18,150 nt of DNA, taken from assembly GCA_020444765.1 (NCBI GenBank), contig JAGRHW010000021.1, positions 1 through 18,150 of the forward strand, written 5' to 3'. Shown here in pieces: positions 1 through 8,366 of this stretch; positions within the stretch are counted from its first letter, which is position 1; every line of letters starts with the position of its first letter. The position numbers and the translations under genes were made by a program. This DNA comes from Gammaproteobacteria bacterium (GTDB lineage Bacteria > Pseudomonadota > Gammaproteobacteria > Granulosicoccales > Granulosicoccaceae). The notes beneath the pieces were generated by a model. The model was not told the DNA's origin and ran no database searches. It saw only the letters and a list, made by a program, of their open reading frames with translations.

Positions 1-1084
1 GAAAGCGCAGCAGGTATTGATCATAAGGTGGGATCACCTGACTCGTGCAACCCAGCATATTGCGATACCAGATACCGAGCAGCGCCATGATTACCGGCAT
101 GTTCCGCTCCAGCGGCGTGCCGCGGAAATGCTGGTCCATCTGGTAAGCGCCGTCGAGCATGTCCTCAAAGCGATCCATGCCGATCGCCAGCGCCAGCGAC
201 AGACCGACCGCCGACCAGACCGAAAAACGTCCGCCAACCCAGTCCCAGAAGCCGAACATATTCGCGGTATCGATACCGAACGCGGCGACTTCCTTCTGAT
301 TGGTCGAGACCGCGACAAAATGTTTGCCGATCAGCGATTCGTCACCGGTCCGTTCCAGAAACCACTGGCGCGCGGCGCGCGCGTTGGCGATCGTCTCCTG
401 GGTGGTGAAGGTTTTTGAAACCACCACGAACAAGGTGGTTTCATGATCGACTTTTTTCAGTATTTCGCTGATGTGCGTACCGTCGACATTCGATACGAAA
501 TGCACGCGCAGATCGTCTCGGGTGTACGGCGTCAACGCCTGCACCGCCATCGCCGGACCAAGATCCGAACCGCCGATGCCGATATTGACAATGTCGGTGA
601 TCTCCCGGCCGGTGCAGCCGAGCCACTGGCCGTCGCGCACGCGATCGGTAAACAGACGCATCCGGTGTAAAACGGCGATCACTTCCGGCATGACATCCTT
701 GCCGTGCACGCAGACTTCGGACGGCCCGCGATTGCGCAGCGCGGTATGCAGTACGCTGCGCTGCTCGCTGCTGTTGATCATTTTACCGGTGAACATAGCC
801 TCGACGCGCCGGTCGAGTTCGCGCTCACGCGCCAGTGCAAACAAACCGCGAAGAATGTCGTCATTGACCGGGTTTTTCGAGTAATCGAAAAGAATCCCGC
901 AGGCGTTGACCGAATAGCGGGTAAAGCGTTTCGGATCGGCGGCAAACAAATCGCGCATCTGCAGACTGGCAAACGTCTGCCGCTGTGCCTGCAGATCTTT
1001 CCAGGCTCGCGAATCGTTCAACGGCTGCGGTAAATATGGTGTGTCGTCTTGCCCCTTGGTGTCGCTCGGATTGTCAGAAGTCAT
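1..1084 (-). CDS. pgi: Glucose-6-phosphate isomerase, partial (C-terminus beyond the left edge)
   Basis: Cytoplasmic enzyme interconverting glucose 6-phosphate and fructose 6-phosphate in glycolysis/gluconeogenesis. The reverse-strand frame opens at an ATG at 1084 ([14 protein letters not shown]...) and stays open to the window edge, giving 361 complete codons; the family is usually about 550 residues, so roughly the last third is missing. Visible family signatures are the sugar-phosphate loop [11 protein letters not shown], the SKTFTTQET segment with its conserved Thr/Glu, and the PGI signature [11 protein letters not shown]. The N-terminus has a slightly long hydrophilic leader before the conserved [12 protein letters not shown] region, so the exact start is a choice. 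No frame disruption was seen in the part present. It is divergent from dapC across a 229-base gap and appears monocistronic on this side. Identification is firm from the motifs. Confidence 0.95.
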   Translation of the reverse strand, partial: MTSDNPSDTKGQDDTPYLPQPLNDSRAWKDLQAQRQTFASLQMRDLFAADPKRFTRYSVNACGILFDYSKNPVNDDILRGLFALARERELDRRVEAMFTGKMINSSEQRSVLHTALRNRGPSEVCVHGKDVMPEVIAVLHRMRLFTDRVRDGQWLGCTGREITDIVNIGIGGSDLGPAMAVQALTPYTRDDLRVHFVSNVDGTHISEILKKVDHETTLFVVVSKTFTTQETIANARAARQWFLERTGDESLIGKHFVAVSTNQKEVAAFGIDTANMFGFWDWVGGRFSVWSAVGLSLALAIGMDRFEDMLDGAYQMDQHFRGTPLERNMPVIMALLGIWYRNMLGCTSQVIPPYDQYLLRF

Positions 1085-1117
1085 GGCACCCTGCAGATTG
1101 AGAGATGATTGCAGCGG

Positions 1118-1123
1118 ATTATA
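1118..1123 (-). promoter_or_regulatory. Candidate -10 element for pgi
   Basis: Reverse-strand TATAAT, a perfect sigma-70 -10 hexamer, sits about 34 bases upstream of the pgi ATG. I could not find a convincing -35 hexamer at 16-18 bases, so this rests on the -10 match and position alone. Confidence 0.35.
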
Positions 1124-1279
1124 CTAATGAGAACGGTAATAAAGCGACATTCAGAAAGCACCAGCAACCACAGCCCGTTGCTACAGCTTTCCCCGCGAGC
1201 AACACTGTGTCGGCCCACGGACGGCTTTATCGCGGATCGCCTGCCGGTGGCGCAAGTAGGATTCCCGCGCGTTTTTCCC

Positions 1280-1285
1280 TATAAT
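1280..1285 (+). promoter_or_regulatory. Candidate -10 element for the dapC-dapD operon
   Basis: A perfect TATAAT ends 28 bases before the dapC start codon. The hexamer 17 bases upstream (TAGGAT) is a poor -35 match. The position in the short divergent gap with pgi supports a promoter here; the leader would be only about 20 bases. Confidence 0.4.
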
Positions 1286-1313
1286 TGCGCGTTGTTGACC
1301 AAGACCGCTCGCC

Positions 1314-2507
1314 ATGAATCCCGATCTCGCCCGCCTGCAACCCTATCCGTTCGAACGTCTGCGCGCACTGCGGGCCGACCTCACACCACCGGAGGACAAC
1401 ACACCGATAGCGCTGTCGATCGGTGAACCGAAACATCCGCCGCCGCCGTTCGTGCTGGAGAAACTGCGCGAATACCAGGACCTGGTGTCGATCTATCCGA
1501 GCACCAAGGGTCGGGACGATTTACGCCAGGCCATCGCCGACTGGCTGCAACAGCGCTTTGCCCTGACGCAAGTCGACGCGGACCGGCAGGTGTTGCCGGT
1601 CAACGGCACTCGCGAGGCGCTGTTTGCCTTTGCCCAGTGTATCGCCGACCGCAGCTCGGGCAAGGATCTGGTGCTGATGCCGAATCCGTTTTACCAGATC
1701 TACGAAGGCGCGGCGTTACTGGCCGGACTGACGCCGGCGTTTTACAACACCACTGCGGCAAGCGCTTACGCGCCGGATTTCGAGGCGATTGCCGACGACA
1801 CCTGGCGCCGCTGCCAGCTGGTCTATATCTGCACGCCGGGCAATCCCTCCGGCGCGGTGATCAGCGAACAGGCCTTGCAAACACTGATCGAAAAAGCCGA
1901 GCAGTTCGATTTCGTCATCGCTTCGGACGAATGCTATTCGGAAATTTTTTTCGACGAAAGCAAACCGCCGCCCGGTCTGCTGCAGGCCGCGGCAAACGCC
2001 GGCAACACGGATTACCGGCGCTGCGTGGTCTTTCACAGTCTGTCAAAACGTTCCAATCTGCCTGGCCTGCGTTCAGGCTTCGTCGCTGGCGATGCGGATA
2101 TCCTGAAAAAATTCCTGTTGTACCGGACCTATCACGGCTGCTCGATGCCCGAGCCAACCCAGCTCGCCAGCAAACTGGCCTGGCAGGACGAGGAACACGT
2201 GCGCGCCAACCGGCGCCTCTACGCGGAAAAGTTCGCCGCCGTGCTGGAGATTCTCCAACCGGTGCTGGACGTCAGACAGCCGGACGCCTCGTTTTATCTG
2301 TGGCCGAGCCTGCCGGTCGACGACGAGCATTTCACGCTGGAACTCTACCGCCGCCACGGCATCTCGGTACTGCCGGGCAGCTATCTGTCGCGTGAAGCCG
2401 ACGGCATCAACCCGGGCCGCCGTCATGTCCGCATCGCGCTGGTCGCGGAACTCGCCGATTGCGTGGCGGCCGCTGAAATGATCAAGCAAACCCTTGCCAG
2501 TCTTTAA
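1314..2507 (+). CDS. dapC: Succinyldiaminopimelate transaminase (DapC)
   Basis: PLP-dependent class I/II aminotransferase of the succinylase branch of lysine/diaminopimelate synthesis; it interconverts N-succinyl-2-amino-6-ketopimelate and N-succinyl-LL-diaminopimelate using glutamate. The 397-residue protein has the fold-type I landmarks: CTPGNPSG around 173-180, the Asp-Glu-Cys-Tyr segment at 205-208 that contacts the cofactor, the Schiff-base lysine K245 in HSLSKRSNLPG, and the following arginine R253 in GLRSGF. The N-terminal MNPDLARLQPYPFERL and IGEPKHPPP are typical of proteobacterial DapC and separate it from aspartate aminotransferases. The next gene, dapD, performs the preceding succinylation and begins 30 bases downstream, supporting the specific call. 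No strong Shine-Dalgarno is visible before the ATG; the start is supported by the match to the family N-terminus. Confidence 0.93.
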   Translation: MNPDLARLQPYPFERLRALRADLTPPEDNTPIALSIGEPKHPPPPFVLEKLREYQDLVSIYPSTKGRDDLRQAIADWLQQRFALTQVDADRQVLPVNGTREALFAFAQCIADRSSGKDLVLMPNPFYQIYEGAALLAGLTPAFYNTTAASAYAPDFEAIADDTWRRCQLVYICTPGNPSGAVISEQALQTLIEKAEQFDFVIASDECYSEIFFDESKPPPGLLQAAANAGNTDYRRCVVFHSLSKRSNLPGLRSGFVAGDADILKKFLLYRTYHGCSMPEPTQLASKLAWQDEEHVRANRRLYAEKFAAVLEILQPVLDVRQPDASFYLWPSLPVDDEHFTLELYRRHGISVLPGSYLSREADGINPGRRHVRIALVAELADCVAAAEMIKQTLASL

Positions 2508-2537
2508 ACCTTCAACAAAATTCAAAGGACATCACCC

Positions 2538-3374
2538 ATGAGTGAACTTCAACAGATTATTGAGCAGGCCTTCGAGAACCGCGCCGGGCTTTCGCCGAAC
2601 AGCGCGCCGGACGAAGTCCGCAACGCCGTCAACGAAGCGCTGGCCATGCTCGACAGCGGCAAGGGCCGCGTCGCCGAGCAACGCGGCACCGGCGACTGGG
2701 TCGTCAACCAGTGGCTGAAAAAAGCCGTACTGCTGTCGTTTCGCCTCAACGACAACGCGGTCATGCAGGCCGGCGGCTATACGCAGTTCTTCGACAAGGT
2801 GCCAAGCAAGTTCGACGGCTGGTCGGCGCAGGACTTCATCGACTCCGGCGTGCGCGTGGTGCCGCCAGCGGCAGTCCGCCAGGGCAGTTATATCGCGCCC
2901 AACGCGGTGCTGATGCCGTCCTTTGTGAATATCGGCGCCTATGTCGACTCCGGCACCATGGTCGACAAAGACACCTGGGCGACGGTCGGCTCCTGTGCGC
3001 AGATCGGCAAGAACGTGCATTTGTCCGGCGGCGTCGGTATCGGCGGCGTTCTGGAGCCCTTGCAGGCCGGCCCGACGATTATCGAGGACAACTGCTTTAT
3101 CGGCGCCCGCTCGGAAGTCGTCGAAGGTGTGATCGTCGAGGAAGGATCGGTCATTTCGATGGGCGTTTACATCGGCCAGAGCACGCGCATCTATGATCGC
3201 GAAAAAGACGAAGTGACGTTCGGCCGCATTCCGGCGGGCTCGGTCGTGGTATCCGGCAACCTGCCTTCCGACGACGGCAAGTACAGCCTGTATTGCGCGG
3301 TCATCGTCAAGCGCGTCGATGAAAAAACCCGCAGCAAGGTCGGCATCAACGAACTGCTGCGCATCGTCGACTGA
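2538..3374 (+). CDS. dapD: 2,3,4,5-tetrahydropyridine-2,6-dicarboxylate N-succinyltransferase (DapD)
   Basis: Cytoplasmic trimeric acyltransferase that transfers succinyl from succinyl-CoA to tetrahydrodipicolinate in the lysine/diaminopimelate pathway. At 278 residues it is close to the usual length of about 274. The N-terminal helical part ([15 protein letters not shown]) is followed from about residue 105 to 215 by a left-handed beta-helix with hexapeptide repeats, visible as [38 protein letters not shown] and [19 protein letters not shown]. The C-terminal [18 protein letters not shown] is also typical. The start has a good ribosome binding site (AAAGGA about 8 bases upstream). It is the second gene of the dapC-dapD unit. 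Confidence 0.96.
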   Translation: MSELQQIIEQAFENRAGLSPNSAPDEVRNAVNEALAMLDSGKGRVAEQRGTGDWVVNQWLKKAVLLSFRLNDNAVMQAGGYTQFFDKVPSKFDGWSAQDFIDSGVRVVPPAAVRQGSYIAPNAVLMPSFVNIGAYVDSGTMVDKDTWATVGSCAQIGKNVHLSGGVGIGGVLEPLQAGPTIIEDNCFIGARSEVVEGVIVEEGSVISMGVYIGQSTRIYDREKDEVTFGRIPAGSVVVSGNLPSDDGKYSLYCAVIVKRVDEKTRSKVGINELLRIVD

Positions 3375-3396
3375 CAGGCTTGCCGCAACCTGATAA

Positions 3397-3421
3397 CCGG
3401 GCGGGAACTCCGCCCGCCCGG
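3397..3421 (+). terminator. GC-rich hairpin after dapD (possible attenuator or weak terminator)
   Basis: Arms CCGGGCGG (3397-3404) and CCGCCCGG (3414-3421) are perfect complements; an alternative pairing uses 3399-3404 with 3410-3415. No clear U-run follows, only ACTTTCTCATT, so full intrinsic termination is doubtful. It may instead stabilise dapD mRNA or partly uncouple the next gene. Confidence 0.4.
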
Positions 3422-3454
3422 ACTTTCTCATTAATACAAGTCAAACGCCTTACC

Positions 3455-3805
3455 ATGAAAACCATTTACGGCATAAAAAACTGCGACACGATGAAAAAAG
3501 CCATGCGCTGGCTCGAGGACAACGGCGTCGCCTTCACCTTCCATGACTACCGCAAGGACGGGCTCGATCCGGCCCTGCTGGAAAAGATCGAAAAACTCGC
3601 CGGCTGGGAAAACCTGTTGAACAAACGCGGCACGACCTGGCGCAAGCTCGATGAGGCAACCAAGAGCCAGATCGACCGCGACTCAATAATGCAACTCATG
3701 ATACAACAACCGGCATTGATAAAGCGTCCGCTCTTAATCGAAGGCAAAAAATTTCTCCTCGGATTCAAACCGGAAGAATACCAACGGTTTACCGAAAAAA
3801 GCTGA
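3455..3805 (+). CDS. ArsC/Spx-family thioredoxin-fold protein, YffB-like
   Basis: A 116-residue protein of the ArsC/Spx family, closest by eye to YffB (usual length about 118). The N-terminus [20 protein letters not shown] carries the single conserved cysteine C10 in the thioredoxin-like loop. The KRPLLIEG segment near the C-terminus carries the conserved Arg-Pro of the family. Real ArsC uses extra cysteines for arsenate reduction; YffB-type proteins are usually described as glutathione-dependent reductase-like of unknown substrate, so I do not call it an arsenate reductase. An upstream in-frame ATG at 3380 exists, but the 25 extra residues overlap the hairpin and match nothing familiar, so 3455 is preferred. 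In many gammaproteobacteria yffB lies between dapD and dapE; here dapE is absent and a glycosyltransferase follows. Confidence 0.85.
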   Translation: MKTIYGIKNCDTMKKAMRWLEDNGVAFTFHDYRKDGLDPALLEKIEKLAGWENLLNKRGTTWRKLDEATKSQIDRDSIMQLMIQQPALIKRPLLIEGKKFLLGFKPEEYQRFTEKS

Positions 3806-3893
3806 ATTTTCAGTAGAGATTGCGATACTTAAATTTTCATTTTGCGCAATCGGTAATACAAAAATTTCGTTGCTTTGATCATCACCGACAAGG

Positions 3894-3899
3894 TATAAA
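3894..3899 (+). promoter_or_regulatory. Candidate -10 element upstream of the glycosyltransferase
   Basis: TATAAA at 3894-3899 with a weak TTGCTT at 3870-3875 (18-base spacer) in the 156-base AT-richer gap before the glycosyltransferase. The -35 matches only 3 of 6 positions, so this is tentative. Confidence 0.25.
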
Positions 3900-3961
3900 G
3901 TCGCCTAGACACTCCAGCGTCTCCTCTCGTTTAACGGATGCCCGACCTGCAGGAAGTATTG

Positions 3962-4921
3962 ATGAAAAAACTGCTCACCATCGCCATTCCCACCTTTAAC
4001 CGCGCCGAACTACTCGATCAACAACTGCAACGCTTACACAAGGAACTGTCGGGCCTCGAAGAGTACTGCAACATTCTCGTCTCCAACAATCAGTCCACGG
4101 ACGAAACCGCGGCGGTTATTGAAAAATGGCAGGCGCAGCTGCCGAACTTTTCGCTGTTCACGCAGGAGAACAATATCGGTGCGGTCAGAAACATCGCCTG
4201 GTGTTTGCAAAACGCCGACACGCCGTTCGTCTGGGCATTGAGTGACGATGATCCGCTGATCGAAGGCAGTCTTCGCGGTATTATCAAGCGCTTGCAGGAT
4301 AATCCTGATCTGGCTGTGATGGTATTGAATTACGCCTCGTTCAATTCCAAAGACGGCAGCCACCAGTCGGAGCAACGATTTGAACTGACCGAAGATGAGA
4401 GCGATGCGAACGGCAAAAACCTGTTTGCCAGTCGCCTGTCACGCGGCGCACTGGGTGCGCTGGTTTTTACCTCGGCCCTGATCTACCGCAGCGATTACGC
4501 GCGCAAGGCAATCGAAAGCTGGCCGGACGGCCACGTCAATCTGCTCTATCAACTGTATATCACCGCCAGCTGCGCCACTCGTGGCCGTTTTCTGATTACT
4601 CATGAAAACTGTATCGAATACATGGATGGCCGGAGTTTCTTTCTCAAGGACAAGCAGCTGCAGGTACAGATGAAACTTATCGACGTGCCGCAGATCTACG
4701 CGCGACTCATACGCATCGGTTACCCGAGAACCCTCTGCATGCAGTTATTTCTGAATCATATGAAAGGCAAGCATTTCAACGGCATGCGCATGTGGCTGCA
4801 GATCGGCAAAAACGCGCTCAAACATCCTCTGCGGTCATTGAAAGGGCTTGGGGTGCTGGCACAGTCCTTTGCGGTAATCTGGCGCGCTGACAGAAGCGGC
4901 CCGCAAGGCGTCGTACATTAA
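3962..4921 (+). CDS. Family 2 glycosyltransferase (GT-A fold), acceptor unknown
   Basis: A 319-residue GT2-like enzyme, expected to transfer a sugar from a nucleotide-activated donor to a cell-surface glycan. The N-terminal nucleotide-binding strand reads LLTIAIPTFNRAELLDQQL, followed by NILVSNNQSTDET (residues 37-49), an ENNIGAVRN segment near 70 and the metal-binding acidic motif WALSDDDPLIEG (D95-D97). The C-terminal third has no membrane segment that I can see. The ATG at 3962 is chosen over an in-frame ATG at 3938 because an AGGAAG Shine-Dalgarno lies directly upstream of 3962 and translation then begins just before the conserved first strand. The gene stands alone: its own upstream gap, and convergent with tsaB downstream. 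No other polysaccharide gene is in the window, so the substrate cannot be named. Confidence 0.82.
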   Translation: MKKLLTIAIPTFNRAELLDQQLQRLHKELSGLEEYCNILVSNNQSTDETAAVIEKWQAQLPNFSLFTQENNIGAVRNIAWCLQNADTPFVWALSDDDPLIEGSLRGIIKRLQDNPDLAVMVLNYASFNSKDGSHQSEQRFELTEDESDANGKNLFASRLSRGALGALVFTSALIYRSDYARKAIESWPDGHVNLLYQLYITASCATRGRFLITHENCIEYMDGRSFFLKDKQLQVQMKLIDVPQIYARLIRIGYPRTLCMQLFLNHMKGKHFNGMRMWLQIGKNALKHPLRSLKGLGVLAQSFAVIWRADRSGPQGVVH

Positions 4922-5017
4922 GTCTATAGTGAGTAAACTTCGGGCTGTTGCTCTGCGCTGAAAACCGGCAGAGGCAGCCTGGCACAAGCAGCCAAGAGTC
5001 GAAGCAAACCGCTTGCG

Positions 5018-5722
5018 TCAGGATTTTTTCGAGGCTGCCCGTTCCGCTTCGGATTCCGCAACCTTGTCACGCAGATAAACAGGGATAGCCGATTCCGCCG
5101 GACCACCCTGCCCGTTGGCGAATTTCACAGCCGCCAGTAAGGCCACATCGGTGGCGTGAGGCAGCAAGTCGGCATCGACAGCATCGAGCAACGGTGCACA
5201 GCGGGCTTGCAGCGCGCCGTCGCAGGCAGTCCAGCCACTGCCGACGCCGGCCCATCCGCCCGCCTCCGGAATAGCCACCTCGCCGGGTCCGCTGACACAC
5301 GGCTCGATCCGCATTTGCAGCTCACCCTCGGCATGCATTTCGTAACCGGCGAAATACACTTCGTCCATACGCGCGTCTATCGCCGCGAGTAATTGTCGCG
5401 CGCCGGTTTCGCGCCAGGCCCGATGAGCCAGCGCCTCGAGTGTTGAAACGCCGACTACCGGCAGCTCGCAAGCGAGCGCTATGCCTTGTATTGTTGCCGC
5501 GGCGATACGCACGCCGGTAAAGCTGCCGGGCCCGTGTGCCCAGGCAAGACCATCGAGATCCGTCAGCTGCAATCCGGCTTCCTGCAGGACTTCGTCGAGC
5601 ATCGGTAACAAAAGCTTCGCATGCTCCTGTGGCGCGACCTGGTATCGCTCGTGAATGCCATCGTCAGTCAGCAAGGCGACCGAACAGGCTTCGGTTGCGG
5701 TATCTATCGCGAGTAACTTCAT
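5018..5722 (-). CDS. tsaB: tRNA threonylcarbamoyladenosine biosynthesis protein TsaB (YeaZ)
   Basis: Scaffold subunit of the TsaB-TsaC-TsaD-TsaE system that makes t6A37 in ANN-decoding tRNAs; TsaB dimerises with TsaD. The 234-residue protein shows the ASKHA-fold N-terminus MKLLAIDTATEACSVAL, the HAKLLLPMLDEVL helix and the GPGSFTGVRIAAATIQGIA motif diagnostic of YeaZ. Length fits the family (about 230). Its ATG overlaps the yoaA stop in an ATGA arrangement, so it is probably translationally coupled. A yoaA-tsaB pairing is common in gammaproteobacteria, including E. coli. The last residues (AERAASKKS) are a basic, probably disordered tail. Confidence 0.95.
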   Translation of the reverse strand: MKLLAIDTATEACSVALLTDDGIHERYQVAPQEHAKLLLPMLDEVLQEAGLQLTDLDGLAWAHGPGSFTGVRIAAATIQGIALACELPVVGVSTLEALAHRAWRETGARQLLAAIDARMDEVYFAGYEMHAEGELQMRIEPCVSGPGEVAIPEAGGWAGVGSGWTACDGALQARCAPLLDAVDADLLPHATDVALLAAVKFANGQGGPAESAIPVYLRDKVAESEAERAASKKS

Positions 5723-7689
5723 GATGGGGAAAACCCTTCTTCGGCCCTTGAATCGGCAATCTCGGTACGCTCGTCGAAAAAGCTGCGGACTTCTTCAAGC
5801 TCCCGCGTAATCGGCATTGGCGGCAGGGAATTGATAAACAACTCTCCGTAGTGACGGGTTTGAACACGGGGATCGCACAAAACCAGAACACCGATGTCGT
5901 CGACGTCCCGGATCAGCCGGCCCGCACCCTGCTTCAGGGCGATAGCGGCCTGTGGCAACTGGTATTCGAAAAACGGATTGCCGCCGCTGTCCTTCATATG
6001 CTGGATGCGCGCCCCCATCACCGGATCGCCCGGCGAGGCGAACGGCAGCTTTTCGATGATCACGCAGGACAGCGCCGCCCCGCGCACATCCACGCCCTCC
6101 CAGAAACTGCTGGTGCCGAGCAATACTGCATTACCGATCGACTGGAAGGCATCGACCAGTTCACGCTTGGGCATTTGCTGCTGCACCAGCAAGGGATAGT
6201 CGCAGTTTTCCTCAAGAAAACGCTGCGCGGTATGCATCGCCCGGTAACTCGTGAACAAAATAAAAGCCCGGCCCCGACTGGCGTGAAGCACCGGCAGGAC
6301 CGCCTGCATCACCTGTTCCGTATAATCCGCGGCGCGCGGGTCGGGTAGATTCTGCGGCAGATACAGCATCGCGTTGTCGCGGTAATTGAACGGACTGTCG
6401 AGCAACACCTCGCGCCCGGACTCGATGCCCAGCCCGGCTTTGAAATGGCTGAAATCACCGCCGACGGCCAGTGTCGCTGAAGTAAAAATCCAGGCCGCCG
6501 GCAGCGCTTCCATAGCCCGGCTGAAAGGTTCGGCGACATTCATTGGCGTCATGTTCAGCATAAAACCCGTCTTGAACGTTTCGAACCAGTAGATGAACGT
6601 CTCCTGCTGGCTCATGTCGCGAAATTCCTGCAGGGACGACTGCAGCGTGGCGCATCGACGGCGGCAACTCTCCAGCCCCTTGCCCCGCCCGGACGCGGCG
6701 TCGAGCTGCGCCAGCAACTCAGCGGTGACCTCGCCGAGCTGCTCCATCTCACGCTCGACCGCCGATTCCGTTCGCACCATCTGCCAGGCATCCTTGCGTG
6801 TATCCACGCCGAAAGCCAGGCGGAAATTGCGCACCGCGGTTTCGAGCTTGTCGGCCGCATCGCGCAATTCGCGCATGTCCGGCGCCTCGGCCAGCTGCTC
6901 GCCGACCGTATCGCGGGCCAGTTCGAGTATTTGCCGGCTGCCGAGCTTACGGCCGAAAAAGCCTGCGGCAATATCCGGCAGTTGATGGGCCTCGTCGATG
7001 ATCAGCGTTTGCGCGGCCGGCAGCAACTCACCAAAACCCTCTTCCTTGAGCGCAAGATCTGCGCACAGCAAATGATGATTGACGACCACGATGTCGGCTT
7101 CCTGCGCGGCCTTGCGCGCGCCGGAAACAAAACAGCCGGAGAGTTCCTCGAACTCATGCTTGGAACAGAAATCATCGTTCGAGGTCACGTAGGACCAGAC
7201 CGGTGAATCTTCCGGTACGTCGAGCACTTCGGCGATATCGCCACTGCCGGTGCGCCTCGACCAGGACTGGATCAGATACAGATGACGCTGCAGGTCGGGA
7301 CTTCGCAGCGCCGGGTTTTGCATCGCCCGCTCAAGCCGGTGCAGACACAGGTAATTGGCCCGCCCTTTCAGCAAACTGGCCTGCAGCGATGGCGCCAGAG
7401 CCCGCCGGATGACCGGCAGATCGTTTTTGAACAGCTGATCCTGTAAATGCCTCGTGCCGGTTGAAATAATGACTTTCTGGCCCGATATGATGGCCGGCAC
7501 AAGATAAGCGAAGGTCTTGCCGATACCGGTGCCGGCTTCACCCAGCAACACGCTGTGATTTTCCATGCAGTCGAAAATCGCCTCAGCCAGTTGCTGTTGC
7601 TCCAGGCGCGGTGCAAAGCCGTTTAAATGCCCGGCCAGCGGTCCATCGAATCCAAGGATATCGGCAAGGGACTGTTCTGAATCAAACAA
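5719..7689 (-). CDS. yoaA: DinG/YoaA-family ATP-dependent DNA helicase, TTG start, one FeS cysteine replaced
   Basis: A 656-residue XPD/DinG-type superfamily 2 helicase. Visible motifs: Walker A GEAGTGIGKT (50-59), the DEAH box IIDEAHQLPD (230-239), ITSATL-like IFTSATLAVGGDF, and motif VI QGAGRLIRDVDDIGVLVLCDPR. FeS-cluster ligand positions are C115 (NYLCLHR), C175 and C186, but the position between the last two, which should be Cys by comparison with E. coli DinG (C120, C194, C199, C205), is F180. The start is a TTG; no ATG precedes the conserved Q-motif region and the in-frame stop of the upstream lipoprotein lies only six codons before it. E. coli YoaA acts in DNA damage tolerance with the HolC subunit; the same role is an inference here. 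It is the middle gene of the lipoprotein-yoaA-tsaB operon. Confidence 0.92.
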   Translation of the reverse strand: MFDSEQSLADILGFDGPLAGHLNGFAPRLEQQQLAEAIFDCMENHSVLLGEAGTGIGKTFAYLVPAIISGQKVIISTGTRHLQDQLFKNDLPVIRRALAPSLQASLLKGRANYLCLHRLERAMQNPALRSPDLQRHLYLIQSWSRRTGSGDIAEVLDVPEDSPVWSYVTSNDDFCSKHEFEELSGCFVSGARKAAQEADIVVVNHHLLCADLALKEEGFGELLPAAQTLIIDEAHQLPDIAAGFFGRKLGSRQILELARDTVGEQLAEAPDMRELRDAADKLETAVRNFRLAFGVDTRKDAWQMVRTESAVEREMEQLGEVTAELLAQLDAASGRGKGLESCRRRCATLQSSLQEFRDMSQQETFIYWFETFKTGFMLNMTPMNVAEPFSRAMEALPAAWIFTSATLAVGGDFSHFKAGLGIESGREVLLDSPFNYRDNAMLYLPQNLPDPRAADYTEQVMQAVLPVLHASRGRAFILFTSYRAMHTAQRFLEENCDYPLLVQQQMPKRELVDAFQSIGNAVLLGTSSFWEGVDVRGAALSCVIIEKLPFASPGDPVMGARIQHMKDSGGNPFFEYQLPQAAIALKQGAGRLIRDVDDIGVLVLCDPRVQTRHYGELFINSLPPMPITRELEEVRSFFDERTEIADSRAEEGFSPS

Positions 7690-7707
7690 GAGTCGGGCGG
7701 TACGGTT

Positions 7708-8202
7708 TCATTGCTGGTATTTCAACACCATCTGTTGGGCGTTGCGCGCGCCCAGCAGATCACCCCGTTGCTCACGGGCGTGCTTGATGATCAGCCAGTT
7801 ACGGTATTGCAGGGCGCGGCTCTCGGCACCGGCAAAAAAATTCGACTTGCTGGCGTAGTTTTCGGCCAGCGAATGTTCACCGGCCGCCAGGTAGTTTTCA
7901 GCACCGCGGCTCCACAGCACGGCATCCTGCGGGGCAATTTCAAGCGCGTTATTAAGGAATGTCAGGGCGCTGTCGTACTGGCCTTGCTGCCGTTCGGTTT
8001 CGGATTTTCGCCAAAGATCCGCGACTCGCTGATCTTCCACATCGTGGCGGATACTGCCGTCCAGATTGACATAATCGGGCAGGGATTTTTCAGCCCGCAG
8101 GGGACTGGGCTCCGGCGTTGTCGAACACGCGCCCAGCAGTGACAACATAATCAACCAGAAAACAAAGGCTCTTGTTTTCGTGGAAAAATTTTTTTCGCGC
8201 AT
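7708..8202 (-). CDS. Small TPR-like lipoprotein
   Basis: Encodes a 164-residue probable lipoprotein from the ATG at 8202. A basic n-region (MREKNFSTKTR) and hydrophobic core (AFVFWLIMLS) lead into the lipobox LLGAC, with lipidated Cys at residue 26. The residues after it (STTPEP) lack Asp at +2, which by the Lol rule suggests outer-membrane sorting. The mature part contains helical pairs resembling tetratricopeptide repeats: LWRKSETERQQGQYDSALTF, LNNALEIAPQDAVLWSRGAE and YLAAGEHSLAENYASKS. An ATG three codons upstream (8211) is equally possible; neither has a clear Shine-Dalgarno. It ends 18 bases before the yoaA start and is therefore the likely first gene of the yoaA-tsaB operon. Specific function unknown; a scaffold or envelope-assembly role is a guess from the fold. 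Confidence 0.8.
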   Translation of the reverse strand: MREKNFSTKTRAFVFWLIMLSLLGACSTTPEPSPLRAEKSLPDYVNLDGSIRHDVEDQRVADLWRKSETERQQGQYDSALTFLNNALEIAPQDAVLWSRGAENYLAAGEHSLAENYASKSNFFAGAESRALQYRNWLIIKHAREQRGDLLGARNAQQMVLKYQQ

Positions 8203-8320
8203 TATTTGCATTATCGGTCTGGTCAATTGGCAATTCTGCAAATTGTGCCATTGAGCGCTGCCTTGTCGCAAGGCGCAGGGAGTTACAGAACGGGCAAGCG
8301 GAAGGATGGACAAGCAAGTG

Positions 8321-8348
8321 AGGCGGCTGCCTCGATCGGCAGCCGCCT
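8321..8348 (-). terminator. Strong hairpin just downstream of the OmpA-family gene
   Basis: Two perfect 11-base arms (8321-8331 and 8338-8348) enclose a 6-base loop TCGATC. On the minus strand it begins 18 bases after the OmpA-family stop codon. The sequence that follows (CACTTGCTTGTCC) has only a few Us, so it may act with Rho or as an mRNA 3'-end stabiliser rather than as a classic intrinsic terminator. It separates the ompA unit from the lipoprotein-yoaA-tsaB operon. Confidence 0.6.
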
Positions 8349-8366
8349 GCAAACCGTCAACGCCGC

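Noticed and set aside
1637..2395. 252-codon plus-strand frame overlapping dapC
   Set aside because: It lies in another frame of dapC, is Arg/Gly-rich, and has no motif; dapC is clearly the real gene.
2532..3431. 299-codon open frame on the minus strand opposite dapD
   Set aside because: It is antisense to an unambiguous dapD, has an Asp/Ala/Arg/His-rich composition typical of the complement of GC-rich codons, and shows no family motif.
3818..3851. Inverted repeat GATTGCG / CGCAATC after the YffB-like gene considered as a terminator
   Set aside because: The 20-base loop and only 7-base arms, with no following T-run, make it too weak to call.
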